NCBI GenBank assembly: GCA_040954595.2
Contig: CM082592.2
Span: forward strand, 10,106,001-10,170,000
DNA: 64,000 bases
Source of the DNA: Balanoglossus misakiensis
Taxonomy: Eukaryota; Hemichordata
Direction of reading: 5' to 3'
The notes beneath the pieces are model-generated. The model was not told where the DNA came from, made no database searches, and saw only the letters and a list, made by a program, of their open reading frames with translations. The first letter of the stretch is position 1. Every line of letters begins with the position of its first letter. The position numbers and the translations under genes were made by a program. Of the stretch, positions 1-12,700 are shown one piece after another.

Positions 1-2121
1 CAGTTCAGAAATAGTCAACTATTAATTCATTCGTAGCCCATCAATAAAAAACTGACATTCTGTGCAATTTCTAAAAACTGTCTGCACAACAATCTCAATA
101 TGTCACGACTAACGTATTACTATTAACTTATTGATGACCTTTAACCCCATGAGTGATGTTCAGCAAATAATATCGTCAAACCGACAGCAATCAATCTGGC
201 CAAATGTGATAGATGACAGCTATTTATCAACTTCGCTAAGTTTACCACTGACTTAGAAATAATGGCATTGCAGATACTTGGAGATGCCAGGCGAAGTTTG
301 TTTTCCAATGAGAACCTTTAGTCCAGCATCATATCGGTATTGTTCAACTCTGATGCGGAGGATCCGTTGACATTCCATGTTATTCATTTTGTAATACAAT
401 TTATTATTGATGTTATTTTGAATTAACAATCTTCCAGGATCAGTTCTCACCCTGTGCTTCCAGACATGTCGGATTTATAAGTAAATCCATGGATAACTTG
501 ATGCACTCCGGCAATATGGCATCTCACACATGTCATGCTCACAGGGCAAGGATTAATTTGAGATCTCTGCTATTGATCTGCACTCATTTGATTTCTTAGC
601 TTTTGCCAAGGCTGGTTATAATCTTCCAGCATCACTGGCAATACTGTGCAGTTCCATCACTGCCTTGGCATGAAAATAAGAATTTGATATGACGATAATT
701 CAAACATCACAGCCAACACGATATATATTCCACTGCCTTGACATTTAAGGTTCACAGTAATACCTTTCACTCTGTGGTAAATTAATTGACAATGCAAAAG
801 CTGAATATAATGCGGGCAATACATTCTAATAAACTTTGAAATGAAGAAATTTGCAGCCCCATAAAATGTCTGGGTATGTTTCATGGGTTAGGGGGAATGT
901 CTACATGCCTTGTCTAATAATTTTTACAACAGTAACAGATCTGGACAGCTCAATCAGGCTGTTCTAACTCTTCCTTGGGCTATTGACCCTGTTTCTATGG
1001 TTACTTGTCAAGTATTTTCTTTCTAAGCATGAACTCGTGGAGAAAGCGGTATTTTGAAAGTATTTTTCCCCTAGTAACTGAGCTTATAACCACATCACTG
1101 AAATAATGATTTGATGTTTCATTGTACGTATCTGCAACTATTAATCAGATATGCTGATATTAGCCTTCTGTCAAATTTTAATAGAATAAGAACAATGTAT
1201 TGCATTATGACTTTCTTCTCATTTCATACACATATGTATTTCACAGTATAATTACTTCTGATTACTGCGCACAGAAAACATAAATCATTTTGAATGATCT
1301 GTTTTACAGGAGAGTAGTTTCTGTGTGAGGTCAAATATGCACCTTTTATGAACTTATTGCCATTATTTACATGATGACAAACACTGCCTGCAATAAATTA
1401 AATGTGTATCATCAACAAACTTCTATTTGATGGATTGGATGACTTTCTGAAAGGTGCATATACAACACCAGTGCTTAGGTGAATATATGAATGGAAATTT
1501 TGCAAAGAGATTTGATTTTTGAAATTTCTTTTGCAAATATTCAGATATATTTGCGCTTGTTGACCTTTCTTGAAGGTAAAATATTAATGAATCATTTTCT
1601 ATTAAAAGACATATTCAAATGTAAATAACTCAGTGAAAATAAACAGAGATCAAAGACTTTATTGAAACATAGTTGAAATATTTTGGAAGGGGAATATTTG
1701 TATGACCTTCAAGGCACAAATTTATATGACATCCATTAAGGAAAAAGCACTGTAGTCTGGGCACTTTATATTGCAAGTGTGCTGTAAAGCCAGAATGAGA
1801 TATCCATTTTATATTTCACGCCAAATTTATCACTGCTAGCTCTTAATTGGTTTTGATATAATTAGATTAAGAAAAATCAATCAGTGAAACTGAGATCATT
1901 TCTGTTTCATTAAACTGGTGGTGATGGTAAAAAGGGTTTGCGATATTTATGGCTGATTGAATTGTGATTGATGGATGGAGAGATGGTAGCTGTCACGTGT
2001 AAGTCCATGTGACGGTAAAACTCAGATGCACACACACACACACACATGCACATCATGCATACAAGCCTGCACACACACATTGTGACTTTAATACTAATGT
2101 TAGCTGTCATTTCTTTTCCAG
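1..2121. other. Non-coding / unassigned left end of window
   Basis: No exon could be assigned with confidence. The N-terminal exon or exons of the kinase gene that follows must lie here or left of the window, because its first recognisable exon opens at a splice acceptor. A short CA-rich microsatellite sits at about 2029-2075. A frame stays open on the + strand from a possible acceptor near 438 to a stop near 600, but it resembles nothing I know. Confidence 0.5.
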
Positions 2122-4788
2122 TTATCTCGAAGTGTCAGTGAACCAGAAGCATTTGCACGGTCGTGGTCGAGGACATCAAGACGTCGCCCTCGCTCATCCA
2201 CTTTGGCCAATCCGTATGCAGCTTCGCTGACCAGGTGGCCCGTACCACAGGTGGAAGCTGTCTTCTTACCAGAATATGAGGTCAAACATTACATGGCTCA
2301 AACAGATTTCGAGGTGATTGTAAAGTTAGGAATATTTGTCTGTATATAGATCACACTGTCAATGTTACTACGGCTGCGCAGTCAAGTTAAAGTGTATCAC
2401 CCACTTAAAAATATTTATGTTTCCTCAAGCAGGTTCTTCATCCTCTTTCCAAGGGTGCCTTCGGACAAGTTCTGAAAGTACAGAGAGTTGAAGACAAGAA
2501 ATATTACGCAATGAAGGTAAAATCCCTGCTTCCTCTTTCTTTCCGTATCACCATGGCAACTGTATGTTTGCTGTCTGCTTTTTCATTATCGTTTCCTGCA
2601 GATGGCAGTGTTACTAAGGATGTTTCTAATTAATCTGGCGAGACAGACAGGTATAGCCTTTTGTGTCATGAAGATTGTCATTTGATAGGGAGATTTGGAT
2701 GTCCTTGGCCTAATATCTATTTTGCATATAGCCAGACTCTGCCAAGAGACAGAGCTAAGAATCAGAATACCTGCCAGATGGGATTAGATGTCTCCGGATT
2801 TTTATATTACATCTTTACAGTATTTCAGATATTATAGCACCTTCCAAGGCTTGCTTTCTTGTAAATATTTTAAGATTTGTCAAGGTCCAGGGCTGCCTAG
2901 TGGGGTCACAAAGAACTGTTGATGTCAAACTCAAAGGTCATGACTTGTACAACTTTCCCTCCATCTCTAGATCATATCCAAGTCTGAAGTGATCAAGACT
3001 GAGATTGTTAAGCAGTGTAAGCAAGAAGCGCTCTTACAGGTAAAAATTCTTTCTGTGTTGGGTTTCCCATAACTTCGCAAATTACTTGTCTGCAGGTACA
3101 TGTTGTGTGCGATGGTACCATGCTGACTGACTGAATCTTAAGTCTGTTCTCTTTCTGATGTTTTTCAGTCGGTACTGTGCAGTCATCCTTTTCTGGTGAA
3201 GGCACACTCCACCTGGCAAACCAGAACACACCTGTATTTGGGTAAGTAAAAATCGACACAGACATGCTCATTATAATCACACACAAAAAACGTGTAATTT
3301 TGATTGAGCTAGACCAGCTAATGAATCTTACAGACAATGTACAGCACTCCGTGTCTCAGGACACATTTCACTTTTTTTCCTGTTTTCAACAGTCTTCGAT
3401 TATCTAGACCACGGCGACCTTTACACACTGTGGACCATAGAGGGCCAGTTTAATGAAGACTGTGTCAGAATTTATGCAGCAGAGTTGGCACTGGCGTTAA
3501 ATTTCCTTCACTCATCAGGGTGTGTGTATCGGGATCTCAAGGTATAAAGTTAGGAGATTCCAGTGAACCGTTGTAAGAAAGTTAAACTTAAGATTTTTGT
3601 GATTAATGTGAGTTTGCATCATATTTTCCCTCATTTTGTTTTTGATAATGACATCCTCTGATAATTAAAACTGTTGTTATTGATCACAGATGGAGAACAT
3701 TTTATTGGATGATGAAGGACACATTAAATTGACAGATTTTGGTTTGGCGCGTTGGTTGTCACAGGGATACAAAGCACGGACTATCTGCGGTACTATGCAA
3801 TACATGGGTAAGGAAAAATCTCCCACCATTTTGCAATGTTCACCAAAGCTAATTTTTCATGCACAAATTCACATCTTTCCTTTCTGTTCTGATTTGTCAA
3901 ATGCTCTCAGCTCCAGAAGTACTGAACCCAGAAGAGCCCTATAGTTACCCAGTCGATTGGTGGTCACTAGGCGTGGTCATGTACGCCTTAATAACAGGTG
4001 CCTTTCCTGTACCAGCCACAGACAGTCATCTGTCTATGTACAAAGACATCATGGCTTGCAATTACGAGATGCCGAATTACGTCAGTATCGGTGCAAAGAA
4101 TGTCATCAAGGCAGTAAGTTACACATTACATTCTTCATTGCTTGTCTCATAATTTGTCTTCCCTAAGTGTACGGTACACAGCCATTTATATAGAGATTGT
4201 GTAATTATCCTTTCAATCTCTCTTTGTCTTCAGCTCCTAACCAAGGAGCCCAGTCGAAGACTACAGAGTCTATCTGTCTTCAAAAGACAAGACTTCTTCC
4301 AGAGACTCTCCTTTGATGATGTGCTGGACAGAAGCATCTCACCCAAGTCAAAGATGGCGCCGAAGAAAGGCGACAGGAGGAAGTACAAGTCCATGCCGAA
4401 CATAGTCAAACATGCTGCGGACAAGAAAGAGTTGAATAGACACTCAGCTATAGACATAGAGGAAAGTATGGTGAGTTGTTTCCCTGTGGTTTGGTCCACA
4501 TCCATTGCTTTCTATGGTACGGTTGGCCTCTACAGTGAGGCAGGGGGATGTAAAGATTAAACCATGTTGGTGTGTAATAACTCTCAAGGAATAGATTTTG
4601 CTCCCAGATACTTGTGAATAATAACTGGAAAAACTTCTGGTAAGCCCTGGAATGGTGAGAGTGATTTGACTGTAGTTTGACTATAATCTTATACGAATTT
4701 GAAATCTTTTCACTATATGTTTGCTTCCTTCATCAACCAACAGTTGCACAACTTTGATTGGGTGAATCCATCCTTTACTGATATGTGA
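2122..4788 (+). CDS. RSKR: RSKR-like (SgK494) AGC-type protein kinase, 5' partial
   Basis: Ribosomal protein S6 kinase-related Ser/Thr kinase. Exons: 2122-2313, 2433-2516, 2971-3039, 3169-3241, 3393-3541, 3690-3807, 3911-4113, 4234-4470, 4744-4788; all join in phase and give 389 residues to the stop. What is seen: a WPVPQ...FLPE segment before the kinase domain, glycine loop SKGAFGQV, lysine in YYAMK, catalytic loop YRDLKMEN (Tyr for His, common in AGC kinases), DFGLA, APEV and [15 protein letters not shown]. The WPVPQ and KMENILLD segments match my memory of vertebrate RSKR better than the S6K or RSK families. The C-terminal tail ends in NPSFTDM. No initiator Met is seen; the first visible exon begins with an Arg/Ser-rich stretch, so at least one 5' exon is missing. 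Family call is strong; exact orthology is inferred. Confidence 0.85.
4482..4553. repeat. Family 1 element, diverged copy e
   Basis: Contains TGGTTTGGTCCACATCCATT, CTATGGTACGGTTGGCC and a GGGGG-bearing right side in the same order as copy a. The terminal TTTCACC words are degraded. It lies in the last intron of the RSKR-like gene. Confidence 0.45.
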
Positions 4789-6133
4789 CCATCCTGTGGC
4801 ATGGTGTCATGTGACAATCACCTGACAGACTTAACCAATGAGAAGACCTGCACCAAGCAAGAAATTTGCTGCTCATGATGTTATCATGAGAAGGTCAATG
4901 ACCGAGATCTGTGTATCGAACCTGATCATCTCTTCTCCATTTGTGCCTGCATGACAGCAGATTTACCATTGTACCAGGTTGTACAAACCGGATTTGTTTA
5001 CAGAATAGAAGTGAAAGCAGAAATGCATGAAGGACTTCAACTTCTTTTTCCTTTGAGAAGATGGTTGAATGAGGAGAACAAACTAGAGACTGTGTATACT
5101 GCCGATATCTTTATAAAACTCCACAGCATGTCATAGAATTCTGTAGAGCAACTCATATCTGGTCTTAGTTTGTAAAAATGTGAATTGCTTCTCACCAAAT
5201 TTTAGTCAAATTCTGACAAAAATCAAGAGATGTACGCTCAGAACTTATGGGGGACGTTTTCATGAATCCAGTTTCCTTTTGTTCTCCTGAACTTCAGAAT
5301 GTCCATCGAGTTCTTTTGACTGACTGAGACAATTTCTTATCCAAGAGAATATAGAACGCAAAGCTGCAAGAGTTACCGTAGATCTACTGGTATTTGCCAA
5401 CAAAATTGTACATGTACATGTATTCCAGGAGCATTGGTATCTTGTCAAGTACCATAACAACAGGGTCGTCAACAGCCTTGGCTGACATATAAGAAAAGAC
5501 AACTGTTTTACCATTTACGTCCAGGTTTTCTTCATGATGTTATTATTACATCTTATGCTTATTTGTATTCTGAAAAACGTGTTATTAATATCTTTTTTCA
5601 TCCGACAGATTTATATGTGCACGGGGAATCAATGTCATTCCTCGTGTGATAGCATATTTAAAAATGAAGATATAATTGTAAGTTTTCGTGAAATATCCCA
5701 GAGAGGTAATTATCAATCATCCTTGTTTTCCTTGTAAATTGTGTAAAGTTTGAGTAAATATTTGTTTTATAAATTGATTAGTTCATGTAAAATATCTATT
5801 CCATACTGCCAGCAAAGTTTATAAGAAATAAGGTAAAGCTGTTGTGAATTACTGATTTGAAAGTGATGTTTGTAGAATCAGCAATTCTTACATCAGGTGT
5901 AAAGTGAAGATGTTGACTTTATCATAACCCACCATGACAATTTTGTCGATTTAGAACTATACTTCTTTCACAGTACTAGAGGTCATGTATTGTCGAAACA
6001 GATTCTGTGCTGCCTTGACCAAAAAAATTAGGTTAGCTTGTGGACTTTTTCACTCTGAAACGTTGGCTCTGAATGCTAGTTCAGTCATTCAGACTTATCT
6101 TCATCAGAGGCCTTTCTTTTTCAGTTTGCTCAA

Positions 6134-6217
6134 CCCTTTCACCACCATGGTTTGGTCCAAATCAATTGTTTGCTATGGTAAAGTTGGACCTCTAAAGAGG
6201 AAAATGGGTGTGAAAGG
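6134..6217. repeat. Short inverted-repeat element, family 1, copy a
   Basis: Begins CCCTTTCACCACCATGG and ends ATGGGTGTGAAAGG. The ends are imperfect inverted repeats; the middle is also roughly palindromic (GGTCCAA...TTGGACC). No coding capacity. Confidence 0.7.
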
Positions 6218-7226
6218 ATTGAAATGCACTTTCACCTCTATTGTATAAGCTATAAATTAAATTGTGTTTAGCGCTGTATTCTTCAAGGAGATACAAAACC
6301 TCAAATTTCAAACAGTCAAACTGTTTTTGTCACCATGGCAAATATGCTGTACTTCAACTATTTTTGTTACCACAGGATGAAGATAAGCTCTCACCATGAG
6401 GATCATTGTGATGCATGTTACCATGGTAATGAAGCTGAAATTATGTGCTGTACAATATAGTCAGCACAAGATGTATAAATTAATGTTTGTATATGTTTTG
6501 CAGTCATACTGGTTGGTACATGTATGTCTATTCCAAAATGACTTTGTATCTGTTTGTATCTGCAGATAACTGATATGTTTTGTCATTTTCCATTTACCTT
6601 AATCAGATTATTTTGTCAGTGTGTTTTCAGGAAGCAGTTCTTTTCTAATAATTTATTTATTTATTTTAAAACCCTTCTGTTGCTGTTGCATTTTGTTCCC
6701 TGTAGAAATTTTATTTCAAGTCCAGTTTAAATGAATATTTCAATCTGGATATAAAATTCAACTCTGACTAAGCAGAGGTAGTGCTCAGTCACCAAAGATT
6801 CATGCCATTATATCCATAGGTATGGTGAAAAGGGGAGGTACTATGCTACCCCCTAATGCCGGCTTTACCATGACCTAACAATCTGCTCAAAGTACCATTT
6901 GTGCTTAGTGCCTGTGACTGTACATTAATGTTGTACACATCACTCATATCATTTTTGTACTTTAGTAAATAAACTGGTGTCCACCCCATAAAATGCGATT
7001 TGTACATTGTCCATGTAATTATGTGCAAGCGCTTTTTCCGGGAGCCAGTCTGAGGAATCGTGGACAGCGCCCGCAAACGACGAATCTTCATAATAGAACA
7101 TTTTGGATTATTGGTGGTACCCATAACTCAGTTTGCAGCTTTTGTTAAGCTTTTGCTTAGATCATCATGGTATTTAGTTTATAAAAATACAATGCCACTT
7201 CACAACAATAGATATGTTAATACGAG

Positions 7227-7232
7227 TTTATT
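7227..7232 (-). terminator. Polyadenylation signal AATAAA, COX6A
   Basis: AATAAA on the minus strand (TTTATT on +), about 245 bases beyond the COX6A stop codon. It is the nearest canonical signal I found and is the likely 3' end marker. Confidence 0.55.
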
Positions 7233-7474
7233 GCATTAACTCAAAAAACATTTCACAACACACAATACCTGGGGGAAAACAGAACGATCTGGTTGCTTTT
7301 CATTAAATTATCAAACTCATTTACCGTTGATGTTGGCTTCCAAGTCAGAAATAGTGTTTTATTATATGTTCACCAAAATGGGACTCTTTACACATTTGTT
7401 TTTACAATCAAAATCCAGTTTAGTACACACTATCAACTATGCAAATAACAAAAGGGTGACTATCAGTTCTGCAT

Positions 7475-8510
7475 TTATTCTTCGATATCTTCATATCCAT
7501 CCGGCAAAGGATTGCACACGGCGTTATGAAACATTGAGTGGTTTCCATCTCCCCATGGGTATGGCTGTGGGAGAAAATATAGTGGTGAAAAACTTCTGTT
7601 TGAAACATCAAAAACCCCTGTACCCTCCCCACTGGACCTAAGTCAATATGTACTTCAATAATGAGTTGATGTATTATGACGCTAGCCTAAGAACTGAGAA
7701 ACTTTCCAATTCTGTAGCATACACTGACCAATCATCAAGTTTGCCAGGCCAATTACCATGGTCTGGTCCCTCTTGATTTGACTGTCACGATGCAGACATC
7801 TGTTCATAGAGTGGTAAAATCAGTAATGATATGCGAAGTAAGTGACCTACCTTGGTTCTCATACGCAGATGTGAGTAGGGTATAAAGTCTGGCCGGTGCT
7901 CCTTCATGTGGGCCATGTGTTCAGTTTCCTTGAGATAGGCATTTACCATGCACACTCCTACAGCAGGCAAGGCCACTAGAAAACTCAACATCTTCCACTG
8001 TTTGGCGCCAGCTTTACAGCAAGTGAAAGGTAGAGATAAAAGTTTAAAATAAATGCTAGACTTAGTAATACTTTGAAGTTTCATGTTAAATTTGCTAACA
8101 CTTGAAAGTCTAGCGCCCTCTCTCGTTGACAGAAGTTTTCTTGTACTACAGATCTATTTAATCCGTGCAAAGATCGTAGGTTGGTCATACTATAATTTCT
8201 TTTAACCAAATCGGTTATGTCTGATAAGTTACCGGTATTAAACGATGTCGCGTCAAGGAAATTACCGAAACATGGACAGAAACGGTGCTGTAGATGTGTA
8301 CGTGCGCTCGTACTTGCACAGTGAAGGTGAAACGAGGTCACAAAATATTTCAGCGTCACGCCAACGAGATCGTTCTGATGTTGTCGGCTGGAAAGTAAAC
8401 GATTTACCTGCGTGGTCTCCTGCTTGTGCTGACTGTGAATATTCACTTGCGCTTCGCCTGAGCGAAGTTGAGAAGGAACGACGTAAAATAGTAACTGCTC
8501 GTGACGCCAT
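7475..8510 (-). CDS. COX6A: Cytochrome c oxidase subunit 6A, mitochondrial
   Basis: Small nuclear-encoded subunit of respiratory complex IV in the inner mitochondrial membrane. Exons on the minus strand: 8510-8408, 8011-7851, 7564-7475, phases 1 then 0, 117 residues, close to the usual 100-120. The first exon encodes an Arg/Ser-rich, acid-poor leader (MASRAVTILRRSFSTSLRRS), a good mitochondrial presequence. The second holds the membrane segment (FLVALPAVGVCMVNAYL) followed by HRPDFIPYSHLRMRTK; the third holds the family signature PYPWGDGNHSMFHN and ends PLPDGYEDIEE. The start is the only Met that precedes the leader. The gene is head-to-head with the AIFM3-like gene, about 1.2-1.5 kb away. 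Single family interpretation; very secure. Confidence 0.97.
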
Positions 8511-9722
8511 TTTGCCGGTGGTGGAAATAAAGATGGCGAATATACGAATATCCCGGATGGAGATGACTCTCCAGCTTGGTGGACATTTACACTTTTTATT
8601 TTTATGCGATGATAAACTCACAAAACGGCTATTTTAGGTCTTCATTTCACTTCATGACGTATTATAATACAATTACTACAGAATAAGTTACTTTAATGTA
8701 AATTTCTTCTGATTTTTCTGATTTGATACTTGCCAAGTTTTCACAACTTGGGGCGTTCACAATATCATAACCTTTGACCTCAGAAATCGCTCACTCCCAT
8801 CATTAATGATCAAGTGGGACTGAGCTGCATTATTTTGCTTCATTGGTAAGTACATGTGTACCATGCATGATGCTTACTTTGTGAAAGAGGTGTATTAACA
8901 TTGTAACTCAAAGAGCAGAAGGTGCAGTGAAATGTTTCACGACCGCATCCTTTTCAGCAGTTCATATGCTTGAACAGTTATATTCATGACATTACGTCAC
9001 CCATGACAATAGCGTAAATATTTACCTACTTGAAGCTATGCGGATAAAATCATTAGTGACCAGATAATTAACTAGTGAACAAAACGAAAATATTCCGATT
9101 TATCTTATTCTATAATAAAAGTCGTCAACTTATTTACTACGATACTTGGTGTACATAACAGCTGGACACCAACAAACTTCGCTGTGGACAACTTGTCAAC
9201 AATAACAATGGCCCCACACTTGTACTGAGTATATCAGCATGATGTTTGGAGTAGAACAAGAAATTGCATGTGGTACACAAAAAGAAAATAAAGTCAAATG
9301 TTACAGCTAATGTCAACCCCTCTTTCTTTATATTATTTTCACCCAAAGATATTTTACAGTTACACTACTGAGGATGTTTCTAGTGTGTAAATTGATAACA
9401 CTAGTCATATGATGTACTGTGCATGACTTGGCAGCTTGTTATCAAAATGCTACCATAGCAACAAAGCTGGCAAACAGTACAGTACTTGACCTATCTTAAT
9501 AGTCAGAAGATAACATTTCCCCCAAAGTTGACGCTTAAATGTACATTACAATAATTTGCAGATGAACTGCAGGTTAGTGTCAACACTAATTTATTGATGA
9601 ATTTTCTTAATTCACAGGTGCTGTTATTCAAGATGTGAATTATAAATGTCCAAAGGTTAAAATTTGCATTCCGGAGTTAGTTATCTTAACAGTCGTTTGG
9701 AACCGGAACTCTTGTTTGACCC
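8511..9722. promoter_or_regulatory. Divergent intergenic region COX6A / AIFM3-like
   Basis: Spacer between two divergently oriented genes. No conserved exon is visible. Both products are predicted to be linked to mitochondria or redox chemistry, but promoter sharing is only inferred from orientation. Confidence 0.4.
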
Positions 9723-12700
9723 ATGAGGTGTAACGCTTTTTCTCAAATCCCACTGGTTTTCAAGATCAGCCGAAACACTCAGCCAGGACAACTTTTTTCC
9801 AAAGTTGTTACGTACTCCTCAAAGTGTTGCCAATCAAGGAAGGCTTTCTACCACACGCTAGGGAGTCATCAATCATTCCAACCAAACAGAAGGTTCAGAG
9901 TTCTCTCATTACAGTCAGGGGTTAACGTTACTACCGGTAACCAGTCAGCAGTTTTCACAGGAAAACACTGGCGTGCCCTTCCATACGTTGGACATACTTT
10001 CAGTGCAATGGGGATATGCAGCTCCAAGGATGGTAAGCATATGGGTTGTTAATTTTTTTTTGATCTGTAAACAAGTGCCGCGTTTCATTGCTGTGATGTT
10101 ACTATAGTGGTTTCGTGGGATATCAAACTGGTACGATAGTTCTGCCACCAACTGTAAGATAACCCCTTGGTGCCAGTGTATACCTTTTAGTGTCTTACTA
10201 GGAACAGTTCAACACTGTTTTATTATCAAGAAGTATGCTCTTTCATTTCATTGACGAATGATAACCATTCTGTGGCTTCTCTACCCGCTGTAGCTAACAA
10301 CACCCTCGCTCACACAAATGGCAACGCAGCTTCCACGGCAAGCAATGGCAAAGGTAACATGAAAAAGTCTGCTTTCAATCACGACCACCCCCCCCCCCCT
10401 AAATGTTGAGTTGCATGTTGCATAACACACATACTACACTGTCTGTCCCTTTCTCTCTATGCTTCCAGCCAGGAAGTGAAACCAGTGCATGGAACATTTA
10501 ACCTCTTATGCAATAAACTTGATATCTGATTGGTTAACCCACTTAATGTATTCATTAACCTTTGAATCTTATTGGCCAGTCACTTTAATGTGGTTAAGAT
10601 ATTTATATACACATACAGTAATACACTGTCCAGGGTGCTGGTACTGGTTACTGGATGCATGTTGATGACTCGGGGCTAACAGTGGTCTGATATATCGTAC
10701 ATAACTTTTCAAATTTAAAAGGATTGCTTTTTGTGTGCCTGTGATCTCAACTGTAAGTTAACTGTGGTAGGTTGTCAGCCCATTGTTGTGTGTTTTTGAT
10801 GTGTTCATTTGCCTGTCTGGTAACAAATTTATTCTTTTTTATTTTTACAACATAATCAGTATTATATGCATGTCTGCTTTAATAGAAAGTGTTATATAAT
10901 GCACATTTTGTTATCGTGCTGTTCATGTTATTGTGTGTGTTTGTCGGCCAAAATGTCTTGTAAAAAAGAACTAGGATCCATGGAACAAGACCAGAAAAAC
11001 AATCACTTCAGGCAATCAATACACACGTAGTTAGAGTGTGATAAAAAGTAATAGCACGTTGTTTGCATTGGTGCATTGTAACAGTTACATTTAATGTCTA
11101 TTTTGACTTCCAAATCATTGTTTATAAGTCAAAAAAGTTGAATTAATTACCAATGTCGTTCTGACCTTGTAGCCATGTGCTGAAATGTGCCAGACATAGA
11201 AACAGCAATTTCTTGTATATTGATGTCGTTTGGCCTTTAGTGTTACTTTGGTCCATAAGCTGCCAGAATGTATATTTAGCTATTTAATTAATGCAAATCC
11301 CTTTTAATGGAATGTAGCCATATGTGGTGTTTGTGGTAGAATTTCTCTAAGGAAAATATTTTGTATTTTCTGGGCGCCAGCATTTTTAATTCCAAGGAAT
11401 CTTACATACAGGAATCAGGAATGTGAAGTTCCACCTCATTTTAAAAACCCCATGGATTGAATTAATGGATATTGTAACATGTGGAGTGACCGTGTGAAAA
11501 CCTTATACATGTAGCTGTAATTTTAGATTTGTCATATTCATAATATAATGCATGATATCTTCATTCCATCATGGTGTCTGCAATTTTCCCACTAATAACT
11601 GGTCACACTCATTGCTCCATAGAGCACGGCATTGCAGCCATGCCGAAACCAGAGAAGGTGGTCCCAGTAGAAGCAGTGGTCTGTAAAGTAAATGATATGA
11701 AGGATGGCGAGTAAGTAACTCTGTATGCAATCATTGAAACCAAACAGTCATAACTGTGACAACACAAAGAAAAATTGTCGGGAATGTTTCTTGTATAGTG
11801 TTGAACTTTTTCTATGAGTGTCCATGTGTTCATGTCTGTGCGTGTGTATATATACAAAACATAGAATTCATTGTTTGCAAGTACTGATTGATAGTGATAC
11901 TGAAGGAAAGGAAGTTTCAAATTCCAACATTACTACACGATGTAACTTACACAGGAAATGTGTAACAGAAGAAGACTAAAAATAAAGAACAAACCTGAGT
12001 AATTTCCTGACATCAGTAAGAAATGGATTACTAGTACTCTCATATGTTGGTACCCCAAAAAATTTATTAAAAATATGGCAATACATTTACTTTCATTTCT
12101 TCCGAACGTATTTCTGTTAAAATTTGTTGTACTTATCCGTAGGATGCGAGAAGTTGACGTTGGTCCTGGCAAAGCTCTTTTAATCAAAGACATGGGAGCC
12201 TACAGTGCAATTGGTCACAAATGTACACACTATGGTGCACCACTTGTCAAAGGTATTGTCATTTATCATTGGTTTCAGATATAAGACTTCCCAGTTTAAA
12301 ATTAGCATATGGGGCGGGGGATGGTTGGTATACTCACAGAGTGAAGCAAATGTGCTGAGTTGATGACATTGTCATTTTTTTGCAGGTGTACTCTGCAATG
12401 GAAGAGTGCGTTGTCCATGGCATGGTGCATGCTTCAACACACAGACTGGTGACATAGAGGACTTCCCTGGCTTAGATGGTGTACAGAAGTTTGAGGTGGG
12501 TGTCAGTATTTACACGAAGGTACCAGTGACATGGTATTGACTTCCTTTCTGAATAACGGTACAGATTTCACACCACTGAATCATTTGGCAAGTTTGAATT
12601 CAAACTCAGAAAATTGACGTGACATTTTCATGGATTTTGAATGTTACAGGTGGACATCAAAGATGATAATGTCATTGTGAAAACTCACAAGAAGGTAAGT

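Larger units (their letters stand above)
4789..7474. other. Intergenic / 3' UTR region
   Basis: No protein-coding exon recognised. It probably holds the 3' UTR of the RSKR-like gene on the left and that of COX6A on the right. A copy of a short inverted-repeat element lies at 6134-6217 and a diverged copy at about 4482-4553. The region is AT-rich. Confidence 0.6.

Noticed and set aside
253-450. 65-codon minus-strand open frame at the left end
   Set aside because: No family resemblance, no clear splice context and no neighbouring exons; could be chance.
7327-7641. 104-codon + strand frame
   Set aside because: Lies antisense to the last COX6A exon and its UTR and shows no protein-family features.
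8081-8446. 121-codon minus-strand frame
   Set aside because: Spans the first COX6A intron in a frame unrelated to the COX6A protein.
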